Part shown: in pieces, positions 36,201-44,155 of the stretch | Position numbering within the stretch: the stretch's first letter is position 1 | Layout of the letters: every line of letters begins with the position of its first letter | Origin: Bacteroidia bacterium | GTDB taxonomy: Bacteria > Bacteroidota > Bacteroidia > J057 | Direction of reading: 5' to 3' | DNA length: 64,000 nucleotides | Assembly: GCA_041391665.1 (NCBI GenBank) | Contig: JAWKNO010000001.1 | Span: forward strand, 2,232,001 to 2,296,000 | Notes under the pieces: model-generated | What the model was told of the DNA's origin: nothing | Databases searched by the model: none | Seen by the model: only the letters and a program-made list of their open reading frames with translations | Made by a program: the position numbers and the translations under genes

Positions 36201-36352
36201 GTAGAATTGTCAGCAAATCCGCCTCAGAAAGATGGACAGCGGGACCGGTTTCGCTGACACTTTCGCTCGAAAATCATCCTGCTGGCGCCTATTTTGTGCG
36301 AATTTGGGTTGACAATGCCGCCAAAACCTTGAAGGTGATCAAGTCCGAATAA
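33215..36352 (+). CDS. T9SS-secreted thermolysin-like (M4) metallopeptidase
   Basis: Secreted zinc endopeptidase of 1045 residues. Signal peptide about 1-24 (FLLAQ). A propeptide (FTP/PepSY-like, about 70-290) is followed by the catalytic domain, with zinc motif HEMTH at about 450 and the third ligand Glu in GALNESFADVF about 20 residues later. The C-terminal catalytic His is in NGGVHINSGIPNHAFYL. A Gly-rich linker (GGSGGSGGG, about 625) leads to a WD40/TolB-like propeller (about 640-950), and the last ~80 residues are a T9SS type A sorting domain (LYPNPVVSNMNLEF ... GAYFVRIW ... KVIKSE). Exported by Sec then T9SS and anchored or released at the surface. Confidence 0.93.
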   Translation: MKFNPFLRTFTHLLFLLIPTFLLAQNMDPFSSKKKSQQIIPQTANPTGTIDSKNVQILSGATPHVNAANLTPFGHIAIPPVLTTRNQSLHQIEVSRDQETGMPVFIESTNPQSARASFSSDTQAEAAAKDYLEEIQSVLSIQSARDEFEIKSISKDQNITHVKLSQIFEGVPVYGAEIIVHFVSADKILLNGRYEPTPAITDVIPDITPAAAALIALQDVSAKANLVTLTEDQEKLLNYFGPETELVIYRTPGYIRSQRLAWHLTIRPNFIERYEYFVDAKTGAVLHAYDHTCSIGPVTGQANDLSGTSRTVNAFEYATNNFVLLNMAKSMYHGSSSNPQNGDGYIITADFNNTSTQNPSYNEITSGNKNSWNATAVSAHYNAGVAYDYFLNTFGRVSINGDSGDIVSFINVQDENGPMDNAFWNGAAMFYGNGNQAFTPLAKSLDVGGHEMTHGVVQSTANLEYQGQSGALNESFADVFAVLIDRDDWTLGETVVKTAVFPSGALRSMSDPHNGGSGLNSNGWQPKHMNELYTGTQDNGGVHINSGIPNHAFYLIATAIGKEKAEQIYYKTLKDWLTRSSKFVDLRVGVLNAANTVAGVTAADKTAISNAFDQVGIPGPGGSGGSGGGTNGQNYQYQLPINPGPDFIVSTDVNNGDPVELYISSTTGTNFQALSNTTPYSKISVTDDGSEGYFVGDDHHIYGLYLNAANPQQTKLTTSPEWDNVAISKDGSRLAAISNSIDTSIYVFNLAANPITGVKFRLYNPTFAQGVSTGDVLYADAIEWDYSGEYIMYDAYNEITNVSGTNLEYWDVSFIRAWNNATNNYGDGTVSKLFSNLDEGESVGNPVFSKNSAAVIAFDYFNTIDGTNYLLGANIETGDIGTIFQNDRLSYPSYSKADDKVIFNAQTNTGVEVVAVIGLAANKISSAGNATGLISDGKWGVWYAQGNRNINIAIEDELPVDGNIRLYPNPVVSNMNLEFDLKQPGVVRTEIMDLAGRIVSKSASERWTAGPVSLTLSLENHPAGAYFVRIWVDNAAKTLKVIKSE

Positions 36353-36355
36353 CGA

Positions 36356-37771
36356 TTATTGAGTTCCCCCCATCTGCATAGGCATTTGGTTGAGATTAAA
36401 CTCCATTCGGAGCGGGCCATAACCCAGATCCACAGCCGTTTTGCCTTTCAGATTGGGGGAAATATTTTGCCCTGTCAAGAGTCCCAGCATACCTTCTGCA
36501 CCTTGTGCCCATGAAAGGGTCATGATGACTGTCATCTCTTTGCTTTGCCCCGGGCCAACCGAAGGGTTGTTGTTGCCGGGAGCAACTTCAAAACTAACCG
36601 GCGAATAAGTAGCATTTCCCGCCACGAGTTGTGCTTCTGTCAGGAGGCTGGGTGCCTCAATGGAAAACTGATTGTGGTTGATAAACCGGAAAGGAATTTC
36701 CACCTTCAGCCCTGTAACACCGGCGCCGGGAAAAACAACCAGCGGCTCTGCATTTTTGAAGGCAGTCCACTGTGTCTTAAGCAGATTGAGGTTGGTCTGC
36801 GAATTGGGAATCAGTTTGCTTACGATCTGCTCAAATACCGGGTCACCCTCCTCCGGTGGTGAAAGTAATTCGCCTTTCATGGTGTTCCAATAGCCGTTCA
36901 TCTGGTTTCTTTGTCCTCCATCTGGGAAACTCACATTGATAAAGTTTGCTACTGCGTCGGAAAACATATCGATGCATGGGCGGGGCTGAGGAAAATGAGG
37001 ACATTGGAGTTGTTTCAGCTCAGAAATAAATGGATAGATCAGATCTTTTTCCAATTGTGCCGTCATGATCTGATCTACAAATGGGGTGATAGCGTCCTGA
37101 TAAATACCGAGGTTCAGTGTGTCCATTTTTCCAAGAAAATGCACTTTTGCCGGGCGTGAGGAAAGACTTACGGAGGGTAGGGCAGGGAGGCGAATGGTAT
37201 CTCCAAAGGCAAATTCGAGGGTATGTTCGCCAAGTTTTTCTTTAAGTACGTCTTTCAGATTGAGGGCTTCGGTGATTTGGTTTTGTGGAAGGGCAACACC
37301 AAAGTTGGCGAGTTCGTCAGCAAAATCGGAAAGGTCGAGTTTAATGACAGACTCAAATTCGAAGTAATTGTCTTTTCCCAGCACATTCCAGGTTTTGAAA
37401 ATCCCTTCCGGATTAAGGTCGAGGGTAAAGGTGTAGGTTTCGATTTTCTGGGCTTTTGGGGGCACGGAGAAAGCCGGGTGATTGCCGATTTGCCCGGGAA
37501 TTTTTTTTCCATTGAGTTTGAGCGTAACCTGATGTTCGGGAATGGTGAGATTTTTGTTGAATGGATTGCGAAAAAGGAACCTCAATCCCAGGTTTAGTTT
37601 GATATCGGTGAGCTGAGAGCCAGGCTGAATGTTTTGAATATCAATCCCCCGGAATCCCACGGTGGGCACGGTATCCTGGAGGCGGAGGATTTTTGGGGAG
37701 CAGGATAGAAGGGTACAAAGTGCGGTGAGAAGGCACAATGTGATGACTGAAAAATCAGGTTTGTGATACAT
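36356..37771 (-). CDS. Lipoprotein with LEA14/WHy-like domain
   Basis: 471 residues from the ATG at 37769-37771. The signal SVITLCLLTALCTLLSC ends in a lipobox Cys, so it is a lipoprotein. Residues about 45-170 resemble a water-stress/LEA14 fold: GIDIQNIQPGSQLTDIKLNL, then LRFLFRNPFNKNLTIP and LKLNGKKIPG. The second half has another similar segment (VTGLKVEIPFRFINHNQFSI). Function unknown; LEA14-like lipoproteins may bind other envelope components. It converges with the M4 peptidase gene (3 bp between stops). An apparent extension to 37828 is ignored, as it runs into the upstream terminator region. Confidence 0.75.
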   Translation of the reverse strand: MYHKPDFSVITLCLLTALCTLLSCSPKILRLQDTVPTVGFRGIDIQNIQPGSQLTDIKLNLGLRFLFRNPFNKNLTIPEHQVTLKLNGKKIPGQIGNHPAFSVPPKAQKIETYTFTLDLNPEGIFKTWNVLGKDNYFEFESVIKLDLSDFADELANFGVALPQNQITEALNLKDVLKEKLGEHTLEFAFGDTIRLPALPSVSLSSRPAKVHFLGKMDTLNLGIYQDAITPFVDQIMTAQLEKDLIYPFISELKQLQCPHFPQPRPCIDMFSDAVANFINVSFPDGGQRNQMNGYWNTMKGELLSPPEEGDPVFEQIVSKLIPNSQTNLNLLKTQWTAFKNAEPLVVFPGAGVTGLKVEIPFRFINHNQFSIEAPSLLTEAQLVAGNATYSPVSFEVAPGNNNPSVGPGQSKEMTVIMTLSWAQGAEGMLGLLTGQNISPNLKGKTAVDLGYGPLRMEFNLNQMPMQMGGTQ

Positions 37772-37830
37772 ATCAGGTAAGATCAGGGTTGGTGGAAGAT
37801 GTACCCGAAATGTAAAAAAAGTTACCATGG

Positions 37831-37865
37831 AAAAACAAAAAACCCCCGGGAGGTTATCCCGGAGG
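37831..37865 (-). terminator. Intrinsic terminator of the tRNA-like gene
   Basis: On the minus strand a 9-bp stem with one G-U (CCTCCGGGA / TCCCGGGGG, plus positions 37843-37851 and 37857-37865, loop 5 nt) is followed by TTTTTTGTTTTT. It begins about 30 nt after the 3' end of the tRNA-like gene and ahead of the lipoprotein gene. Confidence 0.85.
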
Positions 37866-37897
37866 CCGATTAAAAAGGACTACTACTACTCGCGAGA

Positions 37898-38022
37898 TGT
37901 AGGGGAAGGATTCGAACCTTCATGAGGTGGTTAGGCTCCCCCACCAATATGGGGGGGAGCTTTATCCCAAACCCTCGCCCCCGAGACAGGAGGGTATGGC
38001 TACCGATTTTCATCACCCTACA
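37898..38022 (-). tRNA. Unusual tRNA-like gene with a very long extra arm, identity unassigned
   Basis: Read on the minus strand, 125 nt fold as a tRNA. The acceptor is TGTAGGG/CCCTACA (7 bp, perfect). Then come TG and a D-arm ATG-AAAATCGGTAGC-CAT, very like a leucine-type D-arm with its GGTAG. The anticodon-like arm is CCCTC-CTGTCTC-GGGGG (apparent anticodon GTC, T33 present, T at 37). A T-arm GAAGG-TTCGAAT-CCTTC is canonical. Between anticodon and T-arm there are ~54 nt instead of the 4-24 of normal tRNAs, folding into a long arm capped by GCTCCCCC/GGGGGAGC. CCA is not encoded. An intrinsic terminator follows. It could be a functional non-canonical class II tRNA, a tRNA-derived regulatory RNA, or a tRNA gene with an inserted hairpin. 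Confidence 0.6.
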
Positions 38023-38282
38023 TTGAATACTTAAATCAAACTATGGCATGGCTGAAAGAACTTTTATTGTGTGTGTTGTGCCCTGTTGTATGATACAATA
38101 TTACAGCCCTTTTTGCGATATTGCAAATATTTTTAAAAAATTATGAAAATTTTTTACCGAAAGGGGATTAAAATTACAATTAATTAATGTAAAAATCACT
38201 TTCATTTTTGTATACAACAGATAATCAGGCAGTTAGTCAAAACTGCGTTTCGTTAGTTGTTCCGGGTTAGCAAATTGGAAAA
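38023..38282. other. AT-rich intergenic region upstream of the tRNA-like gene
   Basis: No ORF or further RNA gene is supported. It should contain the promoter for the minus-strand tRNA-like gene (a TAGTTTG string occurs at about 38037-38043 on the minus strand, near but not matching the Bacteroidota TAnnTTTG box). The rest is A/T-rich with homopolymer runs. Confidence 0.3.
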
Positions 38283-39152
38283 TTATTGGCCATTATCTGC
38301 GGATTCCGCAAGGGGAGGCATTTCTGGCAATATGGGCTCCTGGGGTAATACTGGTGTAGCGTTTTTTTGGTCCAACAGGAGATTGAGTTTGCGGTTAATT
38401 TCTTCAATTTGAAGCACCATATTGTCGTTGTTGTCCCTGACCATTTCCTCCACAAAAATTGCATTCACAATAGAGAGCCCAAATAACCCGCCCGAGATGA
38501 CAATGGTAATGAAGTAGAGTTTGGTAAAAAACACACCGATCGGGCTCATATTGGAGTTTTTTATCAGTTCCTCCGGTACTTCATACCATCCTTCAATGGT
38601 GAATATTTTAAAAATATTGTAAAAAGAAATCAGTGGATCGCCAAACTGATCGGGAGCAATACCCTGAAACATCCTGCAACTGACCAAAGAGATCACAAAA
38701 CTGTAAATGAAAAAGGCCAGCAGCACAAATATGGAAGCGTGAAAGGCTCTTCGCACACCCGCAATCAGTTCCTGAATATTGGGGATAAATTTGATGAACT
38801 TAAAAAACCTCACCATTCGTATTACGCGGAACACAAACAGGATCGAAAAGTTGGGGAAATTGGATTCAAAAAGGAGTAGAAAAGAGGGAATGCTCATGAT
38901 CAATATCGCCAAATCAAACTTATTCCACCCTGAGCTGATATATTGCCGCCACCCGCTCATACTGATCTTCGTGACAGCTTCCATCAGAAAATAAAACAAA
39001 AAGACTGCATCCAATGCTTCAAGTAGCAGCATCAGGTCAGGTTTTAAGTCAAATGAGAGCAAAAAAAGAATTACCGCATTCAGGCTGATCACCATGGCGA
39101 CAGGCCTGTCATGGGTAAATAAGTGTTCCAGCTTCGATTTCATGGCAATCAC
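38283..39152 (-). CDS. Single-domain voltage-gated cation channel
   Basis: 289 residues with six transmembrane segments and a pore loop, i.e. one repeat of the voltage-gated channel fold, expected to assemble as a tetramer like NaChBac. S4 carries regularly spaced charges: R109, R112, R115, K118 and K121. The pore reads FKIFTIEGWYE (182-191), with filter TIEGW in place of the TLESW of bacterial Na+ channels. A C-terminal cytosolic coiled-coil (about 245-275, VLQIEEINRKLNLLLDQK) suits tetramer formation. Ion selectivity cannot be settled by eye; the single filter Glu favours Na+ or mixed cation conduction. No partner gene. Confidence 0.9.
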   Translation of the reverse strand: MIAMKSKLEHLFTHDRPVAMVISLNAVILFLLSFDLKPDLMLLLEALDAVFLFYFLMEAVTKISMSGWRQYISSGWNKFDLAILIMSIPSFLLLFESNFPNFSILFVFRVIRMVRFFKFIKFIPNIQELIAGVRRAFHASIFVLLAFFIYSFVISLVSCRMFQGIAPDQFGDPLISFYNIFKIFTIEGWYEVPEELIKNSNMSPIGVFFTKLYFITIVISGGLFGLSIVNAIFVEEMVRDNNDNMVLQIEEINRKLNLLLDQKNATPVLPQEPILPEMPPLAESADNGQ

Positions 39153-39507
39153 AGAATTCCAATCGGCGTAAAACTACAATTTTTCCTGAACTCTTTTGCT
39201 CCCCCTGGTTTTTTGCCAGACAGAATCAGCCGTTCATGAGCAATTTCCGTCCGTTCAACACAACCGGGATTTGCATGTAAGATTTTTCCCTAAATTGTAC
39301 TTATAAACAAAGGCAAATACTACTGCCCAATACAATAAATAAGAACTGCTCTTAGAGCCGCTATACAAAAACGATGCAAACAATGGTCAAAAACTCCCGC
39401 AGGACATAAGAAGTTTGCATTAGGTTTTTACATAGCAGTATTAGCCGGACCCCGCTGACCATTGGTTGGTGGGGTTCCTTTTTTCAGGGCCCGGCCTTGA
39501 GAGGAAA
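39153..39507. other. 355-bp intergenic region with a plus-strand terminator
   Basis: No convincing protein gene (the longest plus-strand reading frame of note is MQTMVKNSRRT, 11 codons, near 39373). It separates two minus-strand genes, yet ends with a terminator pointing the other way (39447-39484), which hints at an unannotated small plus-strand transcript. Confidence 0.4.
39447..39484 (+). terminator. Plus-strand intrinsic terminator without an assigned gene
   Basis: Stem GGACCCC/GGGGTTCC (one bulged T) with inner ACCA/TGGT pairing, then TTTTTT on the plus strand. No plus-strand gene lies within 3 kb upstream, so it may close a small RNA transcribed from 39.2-39.4 kb, or act as a barrier against antisense transcription into the acyl-CoA dehydrogenase gene. 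Confidence 0.6.
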
Positions 39508-40647
39508 TTATTTGGTTAACCCCCGGGCAATCACGATTTTCTGGATTTCGCTGGTTCCCTCGTAGATTTGAGTGATCTTGGCGTCTCTCAACATCCTTTC
39601 GACGTGATATTCCTTGACATAGCCGTTTCCTCCATGAATCTGTATGGCTTCATCGGCACAAAACATTGCGGTTTTGGAGGCATAGAGCTTGGCCATAGCT
39701 GCGGAGACTTTGTATTCCCTTCCGGCATCTTTTTCTGTAGCTGCTTTCCAGATCAGAAATTTGGCGGCTTCGATTTCTGTTGCCATTTCGGCCAGTTTAA
39801 ACTGTATGGCCTGATGGTTTTTGATTTCTGTACCAAATGATTTTCGGATATGGGAATAGGCCAGTGCCAGCTCATAAGCACCTGTGGCAATGCCCAGCGC
39901 CTGCGATGCAATACCAATACGGCCACCATTCAGGGTTTTCATGGCAAACACAAAGCCGAAGCCATCTTCCCCGATACGGTTTTCTTTAGGTACTTTTACT
40001 TCGTTGAAGTTGAGGGAATGGGTATCAGATCCTCTGATTCCCAGTTTATTTTCTTTGGGCCCCAGTTCAAAGCCTTCCATTCCTTTTTCCACAATCAGGC
40101 AATTGATCCCTCTATGGCCTTTTTCTCTGTCGGTATGGGCCATGACGAGGTACGTATCTGCAATGGAGGCATTGGTGATCCAGTTTTTGGTGCCGGTAAG
40201 CACATAATGATCGCCTTTGTCTATAGCGGTGGTACGTTGCTGGGTAGCGTCGCTTCCTGCCTCTGGTTCTGAAAGGCAAAACGCTCCGATATGTTCACCT
40301 GAGGCAATTTTTGTCAGATACTTTTGTTTCTGGTCTTCATTGGCAAATTTTTCCATTCCCCAGGCAACGAGGGAGTTGGTGACGGATAAAATGACGGCGG
40401 CTGATGCATCCCATTTGGCGATTTCGGTAAGGGCAAGTACATAAGACATTGTATCCATACCTCCTCCGCCATACTGAGGATTTACCATCATTCCCATCAG
40501 GCCCAGCTCTGCCATGCGGTTGAGCAGTTCTTTGGGGAAATATTGTTTTTCATCGCGATCAATCACCCCCGGCTTGAGTTCATTTTCTGCAAAGTCCCGG
40601 GCCATTTGTTGCACCATCAGGTGCTCTTCTGTTAATTCAAAATTCAT
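39508..40647 (-). CDS. Acyl-CoA dehydrogenase
   Basis: FAD enzyme of 379 residues catalysing the alpha-beta dehydrogenation of acyl-CoA in fatty-acid (or branched-chain acid) degradation. It shows the signatures AFCLSEPEAGSDATQQRT (about 124-141) and QIHGGNGYVKEYHVERMLRD (about 338). The catalytic Glu lies in IYEGTSEIQKI near the C-terminus, as in short-chain/butyryl-CoA dehydrogenases. Electron transfer would go via ETF. It is a lone gene here; chain-length specificity cannot be told. Start at the ATG 40645-40647. Confidence 0.96.
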   Translation of the reverse strand: MNFELTEEHLMVQQMARDFAENELKPGVIDRDEKQYFPKELLNRMAELGLMGMMVNPQYGGGGMDTMSYVLALTEIAKWDASAAVILSVTNSLVAWGMEKFANEDQKQKYLTKIASGEHIGAFCLSEPEAGSDATQQRTTAIDKGDHYVLTGTKNWITNASIADTYLVMAHTDREKGHRGINCLIVEKGMEGFELGPKENKLGIRGSDTHSLNFNEVKVPKENRIGEDGFGFVFAMKTLNGGRIGIASQALGIATGAYELALAYSHIRKSFGTEIKNHQAIQFKLAEMATEIEAAKFLIWKAATEKDAGREYKVSAAMAKLYASKTAMFCADEAIQIHGGNGYVKEYHVERMLRDAKITQIYEGTSEIQKIVIARGLTK

Positions 40648-40678
40648 TGGGCGAGTAGTTTGGAATAAAACTGCAAAA

Positions 40679-43555
40679 CTAAGATTTTTCGGGCATTATC
40701 TCTCCATCCTTTTCCAACTGTTTTCTGATTTCTCTTGCTGCCTGCCTTGTCATATGAAATCCCAGGGAGCGGTAAGCCTCAAACTGTGCATCATCAAAAA
40801 ACTGGTCTGCCGTGGTCTGGTGTGGGAAATCGGGGTATTTGCTGTGATAGTTGGAGGCACTTACCGGCAGTATTTCCTGATTCAGCGAAGACTTAATGTA
40901 GAAAATTGTGCCAAATGTGCGGTCAGGATAACCGATTTTGCCAATGACTACAGACCGCGGGCTCCGGGTGATTTTTCCCGGCTCGGGTTGAGATGGAATC
41001 AGCGGGCTGAGATCTATTTCTATATCGATATTTTCCTCAATATTGGCCATCCGTATGGCATGACTGAAAGACTCAAACAGAAAATCCCGGTCTTCTTCAA
41101 AATCGCAGATGATGATATATTTACATCTTCGCTGCAATAGCGGCAGGAGGCCGAGATTATCTCCGGTATGGCCTCCGTCGGATACATTTACCAGTCGTCG
41201 GTCAGCCGTCAGTAAACCCGAAAGTTCCTGAACCAGATAATACGGCCAGAAAGTATATTTCCATTTAGGGTTTTTCCAGTTGGGATCTCCATAGTTTCTG
41301 TATCGCCAGGGGTTTTCTGTCCAGTACCCCAATCGAAGGTTGAGCAACGTCGTAATGAAGGTTTGGGCAAAATAGCTTGACATGCCCATACCCGAACTTA
41401 CGGCGGCAGCCGAAATGGTCATAGCCCGGGCCAGTTTGGTAGATCCATCGCGGTAAATATCTGATCGAACAAACCCGGTGCTGTAAGACCCTGTGTAGTT
41501 TCTGGAAAAAATAAAATGGTCTGACTTGAGATCTTTGCGTGTCAGCTCATTGGATCCCTGAAGGTTGACGGCTGTTACGATCAGATGATAGGGGCTTTTG
41601 GGATTGGGTTTCCATACGGTACCGTCAGGGTCGGTTCTGTTTTCCGGGTCTGTGTTTTGAACGGCCGTTCGCTCCGCAATCTGTTGCCATCCCAAATCTT
41701 TGATAGCAATATTTTCATCGTTGCGGAGGTTTACCAGCGGCATTCCCTGCCGTGTTGGTTTATCCCGGATCACCCTTCCATCAGTCTTCAAAAAGGCTTC
41801 GGATAGCCGGTCTCTGTAAAAATAATGTAACGAAAGCCGGTTTGAATTGACAAACATACCCAATCCGATAAACAGGAAAAGTGATCCGCCAAAAAACCAG
41901 CCAGGCAGATAAATGTCATTACTTTTGGTTATCAGGATACTCGTAATCGCTGAAGCTGCCAATACCACAAACAGGATCATGGACAGGGTAATGGCCGGAA
42001 TTTTTAATTTTTGTAAAAGGCTCGCCAAAAATCCTTCTCCTTTAACATTTCCGGAGACTGCCAGGTACCCAACCCCAATAGATGCCAGAGACGAAATACT
42101 GGAAGTCAGGGTCATGAACAGTTTGTTGAAAAAGAAGCTAAAAGAAAACAACAGCAAAATACCTATTGGCATCGCTATGGAAATCACTAAAGCATAAAGC
42201 GCGCCACCGCGCAATACGCCATCGAGTGACCGGGCGATACGTGTATGACGAGAAGGGAAATTGGTAAATGGAAGGAAAAGATAAATCGCAAGAAACAGGC
42301 CTGCTGCAAATGCTGCCGGTAGGCCAAATATAATCCAGTAGTCGTTTTGGGTGATTTGACCGGTTGCCATTCCCTGAAACCACAGAACCACCGTGAGTAT
42401 GGGCCCTCCCAGGATTCCTGCCAGGTTGTACCGGCGGGTAAACAGCATTTCATAATAATTTTCAAGGGTATGTCCCGACCGGGTTTGTTTCGCCATATTT
42501 CCCTTTTTTAACTCTTCCCGGGCTTTTTCCAGTTTTTGGAGAATATTTCCCACCCGGGAAATAAAGTACAGGCCCGTAACCACACCCAGAATGGCCATAA
42601 TCGCCGGAATGATACTATGCTCTGCCAGCTTATCATTGATCTTGGCGATGAATACAACTACATAATCATGCCAAAAGCTCCCCAACTGTTCCGGCAGTGT
42701 CATCGCAGCCACACCTTCAGCCTGTACGGGGTAAAGTTGCGCCTGATATTCTTTGAGCTCAGTGAAAAAATCTCCTCCTGAGATATAGTCAAAAACAATA
42801 TAATTGATCGAAACAAATACGGTCAGTGCCAGCGAAAAAAGCAGGATATTGTGGATAATACCCGCAAATACTGCCCCCACGAGCCTTTGAATGGAAGAAC
42901 TGAAAATACTTTTCTCAGTGGAAAGATATTCTCCATGGGACCGCAGATGATGAATCTGGTGGCGGGCATCTATTTTGACTTTGTCGGGTCGTGTATAGCC
43001 AATTACCAATTCATCCGGAGCATTTTTTTTCGCATCAGGGGTTTCGGGCTCCATTTGAGAAGGCATCCAGCGGGGACGCGACTCCGGGAATGCGTTGGAT
43101 AGCGGTTGTTCGGCGGGGGTTGATTCTGCTGGTTTGGTTTCGATCAGCAGCACCAGTGGCGAGGTATCTGTGTCCAGGCCGGGAATCGCCTTTTGGGCTT
43201 CTTCTTCTGAAAAGTTGTCGGGGTGAATAAATTTTTCAGAAGGATTATTCATTAATGTTGAAAGGCAGGAGGCCATATATCCGCCGCCGGAAACAGAACT
43301 CATGTAGTCCACCTTGCGAAGGATTCCCTCTACAATGAGTTTTTGAAATACGCCAAGGGTAAGAGTTGCCGCGCGAATTCCTCCCCCTGAAATCGCCATG
43401 CCCCAGATATTTTTCAGATCAGTATCTGTGTCTTCGGGATGGGATTCACCATAATGTTCCCGCCGTTGGCGGATATATAACTTTTCGGATTCGATGACTT
43501 CCTTCAGGTCGGAAGTATAGGCAGGGAACTCAGATAATGCAGATCGCTTCGACAT
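40679..43555 (-). CDS. Patatin-like phospholipase with large membrane domain
   Basis: 958 residues combining a split patatin domain with an integral membrane part. The oxyanion loop GMAISGGGIRAATLTLG (about 51-67) and nucleophile SSVSGGGYMAS (about 86-96, the first Gly of GxSxG being Ser) are N-terminal. The catalytic Asp is in VSDGGHTGDNLG, about residue 797. Between them lie about 8-10 hydrophobic helices (about 225-570), so the lipase halves sit on the cytosolic face with the membrane domain inserted between. Likely an acyl hydrolase acting on membrane lipids. Related large patatins exist in Bacteroidota and others. Followed after 31 bp by the acyl-CoA dehydrogenase gene, so released fatty acids could feed beta-oxidation (inference). 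Confidence 0.85.
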   Translation of the reverse strand: MSKRSALSEFPAYTSDLKEVIESEKLYIRQRREHYGESHPEDTDTDLKNIWGMAISGGGIRAATLTLGVFQKLIVEGILRKVDYMSSVSGGGYMASCLSTLMNNPSEKFIHPDNFSEEEAQKAIPGLDTDTSPLVLLIETKPAESTPAEQPLSNAFPESRPRWMPSQMEPETPDAKKNAPDELVIGYTRPDKVKIDARHQIHHLRSHGEYLSTEKSIFSSSIQRLVGAVFAGIIHNILLFSLALTVFVSINYIVFDYISGGDFFTELKEYQAQLYPVQAEGVAAMTLPEQLGSFWHDYVVVFIAKINDKLAEHSIIPAIMAILGVVTGLYFISRVGNILQKLEKAREELKKGNMAKQTRSGHTLENYYEMLFTRRYNLAGILGGPILTVVLWFQGMATGQITQNDYWIIFGLPAAFAAGLFLAIYLFLPFTNFPSRHTRIARSLDGVLRGGALYALVISIAMPIGILLLFSFSFFFNKLFMTLTSSISSLASIGVGYLAVSGNVKGEGFLASLLQKLKIPAITLSMILFVVLAASAITSILITKSNDIYLPGWFFGGSLFLFIGLGMFVNSNRLSLHYFYRDRLSEAFLKTDGRVIRDKPTRQGMPLVNLRNDENIAIKDLGWQQIAERTAVQNTDPENRTDPDGTVWKPNPKSPYHLIVTAVNLQGSNELTRKDLKSDHFIFSRNYTGSYSTGFVRSDIYRDGSTKLARAMTISAAAVSSGMGMSSYFAQTFITTLLNLRLGYWTENPWRYRNYGDPNWKNPKWKYTFWPYYLVQELSGLLTADRRLVNVSDGGHTGDNLGLLPLLQRRCKYIIICDFEEDRDFLFESFSHAIRMANIEENIDIEIDLSPLIPSQPEPGKITRSPRSVVIGKIGYPDRTFGTIFYIKSSLNQEILPVSASNYHSKYPDFPHQTTADQFFDDAQFEAYRSLGFHMTRQAAREIRKQLEKDGEIMPEKS

Positions 43556-43595
43556 AACCGGATTGAGGATACTAATAATGTAACAATGGGGTTGC

Positions 43596-44123
43596 TTAAA
43601 ATGTTACAAGTGCGATATGAGCCAGGTGGTGGCGGCAGTGCCATTCGTAGAGCCCCAGCATATGATCAAGGTCTATTTTGCCTTGTTCGGGGTGGGTAAG
43701 TCTGGTCTCAAAATCACTTTCTGTCATTTGGTTGAGCATCGCTACCCAGCGCGCATGCAGCCCTTCCAGTAATGTCAGCGAATAGCTTACCGGGCCATGA
43801 GCCGCCTCCGGCATTTCTGCCCAGGCCTTCTGGTTGTAGGTCTTAATCAGGGGCTCATCTTCGGTGAGGGTCCACTTAAACCTTATATAACTATTGAGGT
43901 GACTGTCAGCCATATGATGTACGACTTGTCTGATCGTCCATCCTTCGGGACGGTAAGGCGTATCAAGCTGAGAATCGGAAAGATGTTGAACCAATTGCCG
44001 TACCCGGGCGGGCGTTTCAGCTATGGTCTGAATCATCGTTTTTCTCTGATCTGGTGTCAGTCTGCCGGGTCTGGAAAATCGTCCGACAGGATAACGCAGG
44101 TGTTCAAGTTGGTCTTCGCTCAT
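43596..44123 (-). CDS. YfiT/DinB-like putative metal-dependent hydrolase or thiol transferase
   Basis: 175 residues from the ATG at 44121-44123; upstream frame would overlap the neighbouring kinase gene. It belongs to the YfiT branch of the DinB fold: LEHLRYPVGRFSRPG opens it, RQVVHHMADSHLNSYIRFKW supplies a metal-binding His pair, and HCRHHLAHI near the C-terminus supplies the third His, forming a four-helix bundle with a Ni/Zn-type site. B. subtilis YfiT/BstA transfers bacillithiol; Bacteroidota do make bacillithiol, so a stress or detoxification role is possible. It sits between a sensor kinase and the patatin gene on the same strand. Confidence 0.85.
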   Translation of the reverse strand: MSEDQLEHLRYPVGRFSRPGRLTPDQRKTMIQTIAETPARVRQLVQHLSDSQLDTPYRPEGWTIRQVVHHMADSHLNSYIRFKWTLTEDEPLIKTYNQKAWAEMPEAAHGPVSYSLTLLEGLHARWVAMLNQMTESDFETRLTHPEQGKIDLDHMLGLYEWHCRHHLAHIALVTF

Positions 44124-44155
44124 ATAGGTTGTTTCATCAAAAATATATTGTGAAC

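Noticed and set aside
37898..38022. tmRNA or group I intron as an explanation of the tRNA-like gene
   Set aside because: Too short for either. There is no tag ORF, no intron core and a near-normal D-arm is present.
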